Assembly: GCA_963716925.1 (NCBI GenBank)
Contig: CAVQUX010000014.1
Location: forward strand, 62,001-126,000
DNA length: 64,000 nt
Reading direction: 5' to 3'
Source of the DNA: DAISKN01 sp963716925
GTDB lineage: Bacteria > Acidobacteriota > Vicinamibacteria > Marinacidobacterales > SMYC01
The position numbers and the translations under genes are program-made. Shown here in pieces: positions 32,201-40,548 of this stretch. The first letter of the stretch is position 1. Each line of letters opens with the position of its first letter. The notes under the pieces are model-generated. The model was given only the letters and a program-made list of their open reading frames with translations. It did no database searches and had not been told where the DNA came from.

Positions 32201-33938
32201 CGCCGTCACGTTGCGCGACGAGTTCAACGCCGCGGCCTACAACAACAGCGACGGCACGCGCGGCTGGCTCACGAACTGGACCGAGACCGGAGACGATGCG
32301 GTCGTGGGAACGGGGGACGTCGCCGTCATCACCGACTCCGGCGCCTTCCGTCTCGAGGTCAAGGACGACGACAACGCCGCCACCCGCGGCGCCAATCTCA
32401 CCGGGCTCACTTCCGCTACGCTGAGCTTCCTCTCCCGTAGATTCAGCCTGGACAACGCGGGAGAGTACGTGGCCCTCGAGATCTCCGCCGCGCTCGGCCC
32501 CTTCGTCGAGATCGCCCGGTTCGCCGGAGGCACGAACGACGCTGCCTTCGTCTTCAACAGCCTCGATATCACCCCTTACATATCGGCGAACACCCAGATT
32601 CGCTTCCGTAGTCCCGCGGGCGCCATGGACGACACCGAAGGGGTCTTCTTCGACGACATCCAGATCACCGGACCCGAGCCCATCCAGTTCAAGACGAACC
32701 AGGCGGCGGCGGTCTCCCCCCTTCTCGACGGGGATCCGCCGAATCTCGTCCTCACCGGCGACGACTTCACGCTCGCTCCCGGCGAGACGATGACCGTGAC
32801 CTACAACGTTCTGGTGAACGACCCGCTCGCACCCTTCCTCCCCTCGCTCGTGAACCTCGTCGAGGTGGACAGCGACCAGAGCCTCTCCCCCACTTTCGCC
32901 AGCAGGCTCGATCCGGTGGCGCCCGGCTCCATGGTCGGCGACCGGGTGTGGCTCGACGTGGACGGCGACGGGGTACAGGACGTAGGCGAAGTCGGTCTTT
33001 CCAACGTACGCGTTCGCCTCTACCGCGATCCGAACGGCGTACCGGGAAGCGGGGACGAGGTCGTCGTCGGCACGGTGTTCACCGACGGCAACGGCAACTA
33101 CCTCTTTGACCGCGTCTATCCGGGGACGGGAACGTTCTACGCCGAGGTGGACTCGACGACGCTTCCCCTGGGTCTTTTCGCTTCCCCCGGGAACAACAAT
33201 GGACGCGGGCCGTCCCTCACCATCACCGGAAACGACGTCTTCCTCGCGAACGACTTCGGATACACCGCCCCTGTGGGAACGGCCGTGGTCGGCGATCGGA
33301 TCTGGAGCGACGCCGATGGCGACGGGGTCCAGGATCCCGGCGAGATCGGAATCGGAGGGGTCACCGTCCGCCTCATGGCCCCCGGAGGGGACGGCCTTTT
33401 CGGAACCGGCGACGATCTGGTCATCGCGAACACCAGCACCGCCGCCGACGGCACGTACCTCTTCGTCGGCGTCGTTCCCGGCGTCTATCGAGTCGACGTC
33501 ACCGACCTCGGCGCGGTGCTGACGGGCTACGTCCTGACGCTCGGACCGGAGCCCTCCAATTCGATCCTTCTCACCGGCGGGGACGTGGACGTCTCGCGCG
33601 ACTTCGGCTATCGGAACAACAGCCTGTTCTCGATCGCGAACGCGGTCTGGGACGACGAGGACGGCGATGGCGTTCGGGATGCGGGTGAGGCGGGTATCGC
33701 CGGCGTCACCGTGGCCCTTCGCAACTCGGGTGGAAACCTCGTGGGCACCGCCGTGACCGACGCCAACGGGAACTTCCAGTTCTCGGGTCTCGGAAACGGG
33801 AACTACACAATCGACGTCACCGACACCAGCGGGCCTTCTCACGAACCTCCAGGCGACGACGGCGGCGGCCACCGCGGGGCAGCTCGCGGTCACGGTCTCC
33901 GGCGCGAACGTCTCGGCGGTGAGTTTCGGCTACCGTAG
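29202..33938 (+). CDS. Giant secreted repeat protein, N-terminal portion (DUF11 + SdrD-B repeats)
   Basis: 1578 residues, read from ATG. A signal peptide (PWRLTLTVVLTTMASLASAQ) is followed by a large N-terminal domain of about 480 residues (TRIYYDHWEDGYEADISNP, ISNSDDEGQRSEWGHSLLPA) resembling IgGFc-binding/adhesin-type regions. Two DUF11 domains come next (ILKNSSLATDLNGNGLLDPG; VVSKASNVVSAALPGQNVLY), then three tandem 158-residue modules and three SdrD-B-like repeats with DxDGDGVxDxGE calcium-type loops. The last roughly 35 codons are out of register. From about 33832 the next frame continues the same repeat (LTNLQATTAAATAGQLAVTV) straight into the following entry. One base removed in GGGCC at 33832-33836 joins them into about 3,200 residues. 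Confidence 0.85.
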   Translation: MRKRSGTPWRLTLTVVLTTMASLASAQAPIQTFYIPLPEQDILTALRVLAPALADTTIRTTIGITAAGDNTRIYYDHWEDGYEADISNPVQATSQVWGDSNAANGAPPGCAVNACDVVNAGNVFILQNDVFADPRNPATILYDGRDKIGSTLLVAVTRAGWPTPTGTVLAGAVEVVSTNDWGVNYEAPGGEGFSQMFDDSRFVIMAQRANTIVRIDLNDDGTDDLIQTLGEGQVFVVDGILVGSRVLSNLPVQVTFLTSDIGSNYEMRWYGMVPVSRWTDSYIAPVSTPAGTLAAATTVLLYNPHATALSVDVSTTGAPATVSVPAGGLFRYTMPTNSGALFQSTDGRTFFAISNSDDEGQRSEWGHSLLPAASLAPAVKVGWAPGQITPGAPPAENSSPIWVTAASATTLNVDWNDDGAVDAIVPIAAFESVRLFDTTDGDQTGARIYTDDGTFIAAAWGQDASVSSPGAPALDLGTLVLPAPDVTILKNSSLATDLNGNGLLDPGDTLLYTLFVLNTGVVDADDVLVTDTPDPYTTYAPGTSEIDTVPYPDDSLPSTPFPFDGTGVNLGTLTPGQGVTITYERAVGIPLPSPTQQIINVAEVTYGTGVVVSSTNVGAVTPPQFVVSKASNVVSAALPGQNVLYTIAITNNTPLTQTGVSVNDALPAGTTYVAESTTALGTAPRTIRDDVNAAAYSNNNGTQNWAANWVEGGDDGNVATNDVVIVNDQGAPRLRIRDDDNSLTRAANLSTFGSSTLSFLARRESLDSSTEYVALQISSNGGPFVEVYRLAGPATDTGYTLFEFDLTPYVSPNTQIRFASPTGGMADDDLVFVDDVRIVNRRTLTVRDEFNAALYTNNNGTRNWAAGWTETGDDGVVTTGDVAVVVDNGALRLLVKDDNNAATRTVDLTGFTSPILSFQRRRFSLEAGESVALQVSANGGPFVQLTTFAGAATDAAYAFFSFDLTPYISANTQIRFASPVGAMDDTEGVYFDDIQILDRTAVTLRDEFNAAAYNNSDGTRGWLTNWTETGDDAVVGTGDVAVITDSGAFRLEVKDDDNAATRGANLTGLTSATLSFLSRRFSLDNAGEYVALEISAALGPFVEIARFAGGTNDAAFVFNSLDITPYISANTQIRFRSPAGAMDDTEGVFFDDIQITGPEPIQFKTNQAAAVSPLLDGDPPNLVLTGDDFTLAPGETMTVTYNVLVNDPLAPFLPSLVNLVEVDSDQSLSPTFASRLDPVAPGSMVGDRVWLDVDGDGVQDVGEVGLSNVRVRLYRDPNGVPGSGDEVVVGTVFTDGNGNYLFDRVYPGTGTFYAEVDSTTLPLGLFASPGNNNGRGPSLTITGNDVFLANDFGYTAPVGTAVVGDRIWSDADGDGVQDPGEIGIGGVTVRLMAPGGDGLFGTGDDLVIANTSTAADGTYLFVGVVPGVYRVDVTDLGAVLTGYVLTLGPEPSNSILLTGGDVDVSRDFGYRNNSLFSIANAVWDDEDGDGVRDAGEAGIAGVTVALRNSGGNLVGTAVTDANGNFQFSGLGNGNYTIDVTDTSGPSHEPPGDDGGGHRGAARGHGLRRERLGGEFRLP
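31257..32680 (+). repeat. Three tandem ~475-base modules (158 residues each)
   Basis: Modules begin at 31257, 31734 and 32208. Each opens with RDEFNAAxYxNNxGTRxW, has a central NAATRxxxLxG...LSFxxRRxSL region and closes with YISANTQIRFxSPxGxMDD and an FDDIQI-like strand. Copies 2 and 3 are most alike. The fold looks like a jelly-roll of carbohydrate- or cell-binding type, an inference from the alternating beta pattern only. Confidence 0.85.
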
Positions 33939-36900
33939 CCTCGGCACCATCGGCGAGGTGGTCTGGAGCGACTCCGACGGCGACGGCGTCCGCGACCCGA
34001 GCGAACCGGGAATCGGCGGGGTGACGGTTCGCATCATCATCTCGGGGCCCGACGGCCTCTTCGGGACCGCGGACGACGCCGTCATCGCGACCACTACCAC
34101 CGCGATCGACGGCTCGTACCGGTTCACCGGGCTCCCGCAGGCATACTACCGGGTGCAGGTCACCGACACCGCCAACGTTCTGGCGGCGTACGTTCAGACC
34201 GGCGACCCCGACGTCCTCCTGGACGAGCAGGGCAACGTGCCCATGCTCGCGGGCGCCGTCGACCTCTCCATGAACTTCGGCTACCAGAACTCGAGCCTCG
34301 GCGACGTCTCCGGCACCACGTTCGACGACACCGACACCGACGGCGTCCAGGACGGCGGCGAGAACGGAATCGCGGGCGTGAGCCTCGATCTCGTCGCCGC
34401 CGGACCGGACGGAATCTTCGGAACCGTGGACGATTTCATCGTCGCCACGACGTTCAGCGACGCGAGCGGCAACTACAGCTTCGTCGACGTCCCGAACGGC
34501 AACTACCGCGTGCGGGTCACCGACGTCGGAAACGCGCTCAACGGCTACACCCTTACCAGTGGTCTCGATCAGATCCCCGTGACCGTCACCGGGGCGAACG
34601 TCTCGAACGTGGACTTCGGCTACGCCAGGGTCCCGGGCACCGGCAGCATCGGCACCCGGGTCTGGCTCGACGCGAACCGCGACGGCGTCGCGAACCCGTC
34701 CGAAGACGGGATCGGTAACGTCACCGTGAACCTCTACAGCGCGGGACCCGACGGCATCGTCGGAAACGGCGATGACACGCTCGTGGACACGGTCACGACG
34801 GACAGCAACGGCTACTACACGTTCACCGGCCTGGCGCCGGGGAGCTACTACGTGGACGTCGTCCAGTCGACCCTTCCTCCGGGACTCGCGGCTACGGTGG
34901 GAACCACCGATCCCACGGGAGTCATCCAGCTCGCGGACGGCCAGGCCTACACCGGCGCCAACTTCGGCTACGCCTCGGCGTCTGGAAGCCTCATCGGCGA
35001 CGCCGTCTTCTACGACGCCAACGGCGACGGCTTCCAGGATCCAGGTGAGGCGGGGATCGGCGGCGTGAGTATCACCGTTACCGGCCCCTCGGGAACGTTC
35101 AACGTGGTGACGGATGCGTCGGGACTCTGGCTCGTCGCCGGGCTCTCTCCCGGGAACTACACCGTCACCGTGAATACCGCGACGCTACCGGCCGGCTACA
35201 ACACCACTCCCACGAACGGAACGGCCTCCCGAAACTTTGCCATCGCCGCTGGCGTGGACTTCCTGAGGGCGGACTTCGGCTTCAACGCCCCCGCGGGGAC
35301 TACCGGATCGATCGGCGACACCGTGTTCTTCGACACCAACGGCAACGGCGTCCAGAACGGCGGAGAGGGCGGGATCTCGGGCGTGACCGTGCGGCTCCTG
35401 AACGCGGGCGGAAGCGTCGTGGCGACGACCACCACCGGCGTGAACGGAAGCTACGACTTCGTCGGAGTGCCTCCGGGCAACTACACCGTGGAGGTGACGG
35501 ATATCTTCGGCGCTCTCGCGGGGCTGAACCTTTCCGCGGGCACGAACCCCTCGGGAGTGGTGACGCTGGCCGCCGGCGGCGACGTCAATACCGTCGACTT
35601 CGGATACACCTCTTCCGGCGGCGCGGGATCCATCGGCGGCTTCGTGTGGCACGACACCAGTGGAAACGGGGTCGTCGACGGGATCGAGGCGAGCCTCGGC
35701 ATCCAGGGAGTCACCCTCCGGCTCTATCTCGACGTGAACGGCAACGGCGTCGTGAATCCCGGCGTCGACAACCTGATTCGAACCACGACGACCGACATCA
35801 TCGGCGAGTACCAGATGAACGGCCTTCCGCCCGGAATCTATCTCGTCGACGTGACCGACACCCTGGGTGCGCTCACCGGGTTCAGCAAGACCGCGGGAGC
35901 CGTGGGCATCGACAACAACAGCCAGGCGGATCCCTACGCCATCACGCTCGGATCGGGGACGTCGAACTTCACCGCCGATTTCGGCTACCTCGCGGCGGGC
36001 ACGAATACCATCCGCGGCACCACGTTCTTCGACGTCGTCGGAGACGGCCTGCTGAACGGCACCGACACCGGGATCGACGCCGTGACGGTCTATCTCTACC
36101 GCGACCTCGATGCCGACGGCGTTCTCGACGTCACCGACCCGCGCATCGGCCTGCTGAGCTCGGACGTGAACGGCGACTATGCTTTCACCAACCTCCCCTC
36201 GGGGAGCTTCATCGTGGCGGTGGACGTCACCGGAACGTTCCTTCAGAGCTCGTTCCAGACGACCCAGCTCACGACCGCCGGTGTCCAGCCGGTGACGCTC
36301 GCGGCTGCGGACTCGAACGGAAATCACTTCGGCTTCAACATCACCGCGACCCTCGTGACGCTGACGCGGTTCGACGCCTACGAAGAAGACGGCCGGGTGG
36401 TCGTCGAGTGGGTGACGGGATCCGAGGTGGGAACCCTCGGGTTCTATCTCTTCCGCTGGGATCCCACGGTGCGGCGATACGTGCAGGTGAACGATTCGCT
36501 CCTGCCGGGCCTGAGAGCGCCCCAGGGCGGCCAGTACCGTCTGGTGGACGAGAAAGCTCCGGTCCGCGGGTCGCTCGCGTACCTCCTCTTCGAAGCCGAA
36601 GAGGGCGGCGGCGAGCGGCGCTACGGCCCGTTCGCGCTCCGCCTCGGAGCCCCGGCCGCCGCCCGCACGCGTCTCACGGCGCTCTTCGAGCGAAGGGCTC
36701 GGAGCCAGTCCGAGGCGTCGGTCGAGCGCGCGGAGAGAGCGCGGCAGCGCCGCCTCCTGACCCGCGCACGGCGCGAGGCCGTCCAGATGGCGCGCCGGCC
36801 GCGCAACGACGCCGCGATGCGGCTCGAGGTCCCGAGCACCGGCGTCTATTTCGTCGGGGTTTCACGAATCGCTGCGGAGCTCGGGCTCGGCGAGCGGGTG

Positions 36901-38820
36901 GCCTCCGGTCTCATCTCACTGGGAGGACTCCGCCTCACGAATCGAGGCGTGCCCGTCGCCTGGCAAGCGGCTCCCGCGGGAACCGGTCTCTACTTCTACG
37001 GCGAAGAGCTCTCGACGATGTACGCGAGCGAGAACGTCTATTGGCTCGCGGTCGGCAGAGGTCAAAGAATGAGCTCCGTCGCCGGGGCGCCGACGCTCGA
37101 CGGGCCCGCCTTCCACGTCCAGAGCGAGCACGTCGAGCAGGACGCGTTCGCCGCCACCCTGGCTTCGACCGATCCCGACTCCGACTTCTGGTACTGGTCT
37201 TCGTTGATGGCGAGCCTCCCCGCGTATCGGACGGGAACCTACGGGTTCCAGGCGAGCGCGGTCGAGGGCGCGTCGGGCACGATGGCGACGGTCGAGGTCC
37301 ACGCCTACGGGGCCACCACCAATGCCCATCGGCTCCGGGTCCGCGTGAACGGCAGCTCGGTCGGAGAGGGGACGTTCAGCGGCGCGGTGTCGAGCTCGCT
37401 GCGCTTCGAGCTCGACCCGTCGGTTCTCGTCGAGGGTGCCAATACCATCACCGTCGAGACGGTGCTCGAGCGCGGGGTCGCGTTCGACGTCGTCTACATC
37501 GACAGCCTCGACGTCTCGTATCCACGACGTCACGTGGCGATCGCGAACCGTGCCGGCTTCACCGCCGTCGGAACGGGCGCGGTTCACATCACGGGATTCA
37601 CCGGCGACGACGCCCTGGTGCTCGACGTCAGCAGTCCGTCGACAGCCGCTCTCGTGAACGGGGCGACCCGCGCCGGCGGCGCCGTTCACTTCGAAGCGAC
37701 GGCCGGACACCGGTACTTCGCTTACGCGCCCGCGGCCGTCGCCGAGCCCGAGTCGAGAGCGGTGGCCACGCTGACCTCGCTTCGCTCCGGCGGAGCCGAC
37801 TACGTCGTGATCGCTCCCGAGAGCCTTCGGGAAGCGGCGAGCGAGCTCGCGGCCCATCGCGAGGGCCAGGGCTTGAAGACGCGGGTGGTTACGCTCGAGA
37901 CCCTCCACGACGAGCTCGGGTTCGGCATCCCGTCGCCCTACAACGTCAAGGCGTTCCTGAAGCTCGCCCTCGAGAACTGGAGCCCGGCTCCCCGGTTCGC
38001 GGTGCTCGTGGGAAAGGGTACGTACGATTTCAAGGACGTCCAAGGGAAGGGCGACAACCTCATGCCTCCTCTCTTCGCGGCGACCCCCAACGGGCTCTAC
38101 GCCTCGGACAACCGCCTCGCGGACGTCGCGGGCGACGACGGCGTTCCCGACCTCATGATCGGGCGCATTCCGGTCCTCAGCGACGAAGAGCTGATCACCT
38201 ATCTCGCGAAGCTCCAGGCTTTCGAGGGGGCGGGTCTCGGACAGGCCCTGTTCCTCTCCGACAACCCCGACGTGGCCGGCAACTTCATCGGCGACAGCGA
38301 GCGGCTTACCGCGCTCCTCCCCGCCGATGTCGCTGTCCATCGGGTGTATCTGTCTCAGCTCACGCTCAAGCAGGCGCGGCAGAGCCTCATGACGACCCTG
38401 CAGTCGGGAGTCGGCTACTGGAACTACATCGGCCACGGCGGGCTCGACCGATTCGCGAGCGAGGGGCTTTTCCTGACGACGGACGTCCCGCCCCTCACGA
38501 ACTCCGTTACTCCCATCGTCGCGAGCCTGACCTGCTCGACGGGACGATTCGAGGTCCCGGGCTGGGCCTCCCTGGGCGAGGCGCTGGTGATGAAGGAGGA
38601 CGGAGGAGCGGTCGCCGCGTGGAGCCCGTCGGGGCTCTCCTACAACTCCCAGGCGCTGATCCTGAACGAGGCGCTGGTTTCGTCGCTCTACGACGGCAAC
38701 ACGGTATACCTGGGCGAAGCGATCCAGAGCGCTCTCGAGACCTTTTCCGAGGAGGGACAGCTCCGGTTCATGCTGTCCATCTACAATCTGCTGGGAGATC
38801 CCGCGACGCGCCTCCGCTGA
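33919..38820 (+). CDS. Giant secreted repeat protein, C-terminal portion: SdrD-B repeats + gingipain-type C25 peptidase
   Basis: 1633 residues as an open frame, but it is the continuation of the preceding gene after a frameshift; the GTG at 33919 is inside a repeat. Seven further SdrD-B-like repeats (each opening with IGxxVWxDxxGDGVxDxxE) run to about 36340. A FN3-like domain (LTRFDAYEEDGRVVVEWVTG), an Arg-rich linker, beta domains and finally a caspase-fold peptidase follow. In the peptidase, VIAPESLREAASELAAHREG precedes DLMIGRIPV, the catalytic His lies in NYIGHGGLDRF (codon 38434) and the catalytic Cys in SLTCSTGRFE (codon 38533). This matches peptidase family C25 (gingipains). No Por-type C-terminal sorting domain is seen. 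It is probably a surface-attached or released protease. Confidence 0.87.
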   Translation: MSFGYRSLGTIGEVVWSDSDGDGVRDPSEPGIGGVTVRIIISGPDGLFGTADDAVIATTTTAIDGSYRFTGLPQAYYRVQVTDTANVLAAYVQTGDPDVLLDEQGNVPMLAGAVDLSMNFGYQNSSLGDVSGTTFDDTDTDGVQDGGENGIAGVSLDLVAAGPDGIFGTVDDFIVATTFSDASGNYSFVDVPNGNYRVRVTDVGNALNGYTLTSGLDQIPVTVTGANVSNVDFGYARVPGTGSIGTRVWLDANRDGVANPSEDGIGNVTVNLYSAGPDGIVGNGDDTLVDTVTTDSNGYYTFTGLAPGSYYVDVVQSTLPPGLAATVGTTDPTGVIQLADGQAYTGANFGYASASGSLIGDAVFYDANGDGFQDPGEAGIGGVSITVTGPSGTFNVVTDASGLWLVAGLSPGNYTVTVNTATLPAGYNTTPTNGTASRNFAIAAGVDFLRADFGFNAPAGTTGSIGDTVFFDTNGNGVQNGGEGGISGVTVRLLNAGGSVVATTTTGVNGSYDFVGVPPGNYTVEVTDIFGALAGLNLSAGTNPSGVVTLAAGGDVNTVDFGYTSSGGAGSIGGFVWHDTSGNGVVDGIEASLGIQGVTLRLYLDVNGNGVVNPGVDNLIRTTTTDIIGEYQMNGLPPGIYLVDVTDTLGALTGFSKTAGAVGIDNNSQADPYAITLGSGTSNFTADFGYLAAGTNTIRGTTFFDVVGDGLLNGTDTGIDAVTVYLYRDLDADGVLDVTDPRIGLLSSDVNGDYAFTNLPSGSFIVAVDVTGTFLQSSFQTTQLTTAGVQPVTLAAADSNGNHFGFNITATLVTLTRFDAYEEDGRVVVEWVTGSEVGTLGFYLFRWDPTVRRYVQVNDSLLPGLRAPQGGQYRLVDEKAPVRGSLAYLLFEAEEGGGERRYGPFALRLGAPAAARTRLTALFERRARSQSEASVERAERARQRRLLTRARREAVQMARRPRNDAAMRLEVPSTGVYFVGVSRIAAELGLGERVASGLISLGGLRLTNRGVPVAWQAAPAGTGLYFYGEELSTMYASENVYWLAVGRGQRMSSVAGAPTLDGPAFHVQSEHVEQDAFAATLASTDPDSDFWYWSSLMASLPAYRTGTYGFQASAVEGASGTMATVEVHAYGATTNAHRLRVRVNGSSVGEGTFSGAVSSSLRFELDPSVLVEGANTITVETVLERGVAFDVVYIDSLDVSYPRRHVAIANRAGFTAVGTGAVHITGFTGDDALVLDVSSPSTAALVNGATRAGGAVHFEATAGHRYFAYAPAAVAEPESRAVATLTSLRSGGADYVVIAPESLREAASELAAHREGQGLKTRVVTLETLHDELGFGIPSPYNVKAFLKLALENWSPAPRFAVLVGKGTYDFKDVQGKGDNLMPPLFAATPNGLYASDNRLADVAGDDGVPDLMIGRIPVLSDEELITYLAKLQAFEGAGLGQALFLSDNPDVAGNFIGDSERLTALLPADVAVHRVYLSQLTLKQARQSLMTTLQSGVGYWNYIGHGGLDRFASEGLFLTTDVPPLTNSVTPIVASLTCSTGRFEVPGWASLGEALVMKEDGGAVAAWSPSGLSYNSQALILNEALVSSLYDGNTVYLGEAIQSALETFSEEGQLRFMLSIYNLLGDPATRLR

Positions 38821-38832
38821 TACAGTGGCGGC

Positions 38833-40479
38833 GTGAAACTGGTTCTCGTCCAGCCTCCGATCGAGGACTTCTACGATACCGACGTGAGGCTGCAGCCCAT
38901 CGGGCTCGCGTATCTCGCGGGCGCGGTGCGGGAGCGGCTCCCCGGAATCGCCGTCGAGATCCTCGACTTTCACCATGGTTGGGGACGCCGGACGCTTCCC
39001 TTGCCGAAAGAGCTCTCGTATCTCCGGGAGTACTACCCTCACCACGACGAGAGCCCGTTCTCCACCTTCCACCAGTACTATCGATTCGGCGCGTCGGACG
39101 CCGACATCGCTTCCTCGCTCCGGGAAAAGGACCCGGACGTCGTCGGCATCTCGAGCCTTTTCACGCCGTACTACCGAGAGGCCCTCGCGGTCGCGCGGAT
39201 CGCCAGAGAGCACACGCGCGCCAAGGTGGTCCTGGGAGGATCCCACGTTTCCGCCGATCCGCATTCGGTTCTGCGTGAGCCGGCCGTCGACTTCATCGTG
39301 ACCGGAGAAGGCGAGCGGCCGCTGGTCGATCTCCTGCGCGCCCTCGCGGCGGGGGCTCCCTGCGCTCGATGGTTCAACTCCGGCAGGGAGAACGAGCCGT
39401 CCGAAGAGCTCCCGATTCCCGATCTGAGCTCTCTCCGCCCGGAGAGCTATCGCCTTCGAGGACGGCCGATGGTCTTTCTCGTGACCTCGCGAAGCTGCCC
39501 CCACCGGTGCTCCTTCTGCTCGGTCCATACCACGTTCGGGTTGCGGTACCGACGAGTCCCGGTTCCGCGAGTCCTCGAGGAGATGAAGCTCCGCTACCGG
39601 GAAGGGTATCGGGTCTTCGACTTCGAGGACGACAACCTCACCTACTACAAGGACGAGATGAAGGAGCTGTGCCGGGCCATCCGGCGGGAGTTTCCCGAAG
39701 GCGCCATCGAGCTCGTCGCCATGAACGGGATCTCCTATCTGAGCCTCGACGCCGAGCTCCTTCGACTGATGAAGGCGGCCGGCTTCAGCCGATTGAACCT
39801 GGCCCTCGTGAGCTCCGACACCTCGGTTCTCGAGACCACCAAGCGCCCGCACACCGTCTCGAGGTACCTCGAAGTGGTCGAGGCGGCGCACCGGCTGGGA
39901 TTCGAGATCACCTCCTATCAGATCCTCGGCCTCCCTTTCGAGCCGCTTTCGAGCATGGTGCAGACGCTCGTCTTCGCCGCGCGCCTTCCCGTGCTCCTGG
40001 GCGCCTCACCGTTCTATCTGACGCCGGGCTCGCCGATTCAGCGGCAGCTCGGTATCGAGCTCACGGAAGCGGACTACTTTCGCGCGCGCCTCACCGCCAT
40101 GGCCTGGGAGGGGCGCGACTTCAGCCGCGATGACCTCTACACCCTCTTCGTGACCACCCGGATCGTGAACTTCCTCAAGTCCCGAGACCGGATCTCGCGT
40201 CGGGGGCGTCTCGGCGAGGAGCTCCTAGAGACCCTGCTCTCGGAGGGAAAGCTCCTGGCGGCGAGCGGGAAGTCCCGGAAGCCTCTACCTCGGTTTCGTT
40301 CCGAGCTCTTCTTCGACGTCTGGGAACGGCTCGAGTACGTGACGGACCTCGAGGGCCGTCGCGTCGCGATTCGCGGAGCGGCCTCCCGTCCCCCGGGGGG
40401 CGTACCCGGCTCGCGGGAAGCGACTCGTCGGCGCCGCTCAGGACGCGTTTCAGCGCCGCGCGTTTTGCCGACCCGGTGA
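38833..40479 (+). CDS. B12-binding radical SAM protein
   Basis: 548 residues from a GTG 12 bases after the peptidase stop, so probably cotranscribed with it. The N-terminal cobalamin-binding domain shows LQPIGLAYLAGAVRERLPG, VVGISSLFTPYYREALAVAR and VVLGGSHVSADP. The radical SAM core has the [4Fe-4S] motif CPHRCSFC with following DFEDDNLTYYKDEM. A helical C-terminal domain ends in a basic, low-complexity tail that overlaps a pgl remnant on the other strand, so the true functional end may be earlier. Members methylate unactivated carbons or phosphinates, or modify peptides and lipids. Here a role in modifying the neighbouring giant protein or an envelope lipid is possible but unproven. Confidence 0.9.
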   Translation: MKLVLVQPPIEDFYDTDVRLQPIGLAYLAGAVRERLPGIAVEILDFHHGWGRRTLPLPKELSYLREYYPHHDESPFSTFHQYYRFGASDADIASSLREKDPDVVGISSLFTPYYREALAVARIAREHTRAKVVLGGSHVSADPHSVLREPAVDFIVTGEGERPLVDLLRALAAGAPCARWFNSGRENEPSEELPIPDLSSLRPESYRLRGRPMVFLVTSRSCPHRCSFCSVHTTFGLRYRRVPVPRVLEEMKLRYREGYRVFDFEDDNLTYYKDEMKELCRAIRREFPEGAIELVAMNGISYLSLDAELLRLMKAAGFSRLNLALVSSDTSVLETTKRPHTVSRYLEVVEAAHRLGFEITSYQILGLPFEPLSSMVQTLVFAARLPVLLGASPFYLTPGSPIQRQLGIELTEADYFRARLTAMAWEGRDFSRDDLYTLFVTTRIVNFLKSRDRISRRGRLGEELLETLLSEGKLLAASGKSRKPLPRFRSELFFDVWERLEYVTDLEGRRVAIRGAASRPPGGVPGSREATRRRRSGRVSAPRVLPTR

Positions 40480-40540
40480 CGAGAAGTGAACCGCCCGCGC
40501 TCCATTGAGCGCCGGAATCGTCATCGTGATGCCGTGGATA
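40370..40540 (-). pseudogene. Remnant of 6-phosphogluconolactonase C-terminus
   Basis: Directly after the zwf stop on the same strand, one frame gives ITMTIPALNGARAVHF and, after a one-base shift, LVTGSAKRAALKRVLSGADE then SLPASRVRPPGDG. These are the last conserved blocks of Pgl/DevB enzymes (TxPxLNxAR, VTGxxK, LPAS). The first three quarters of the gene are missing and no start exists. The 3' end of the radical SAM gene lies on the opposite strand over it. The evidence points to an internal deletion of a former zwf-pgl operon. Confidence 0.62.
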
Positions 40541-40548
40541 CCCGAAGC

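Noticed and set aside
29940..33893. 1317-codon open frame opposite the giant protein gene
   Set aside because: A mirror of the codon bias of the plus-strand gene; its translation is Asp/Arg/Val-rich without domains, whereas the plus strand encodes clear DUF11 and SdrD-B repeats.
35646..39278. 1210-codon plus-strand open frame in another register of the C25 gene
   Set aside because: Arg/Gly/Pro-rich shadow with no signal peptide or motifs; the register encoding the repeats and peptidase is the real one.
36916..39891. 991-codon open frame on the minus strand
   Set aside because: It overlaps the C25 peptidase and radical SAM genes, whose motifs are intact; its own translation has no recognisable fold.
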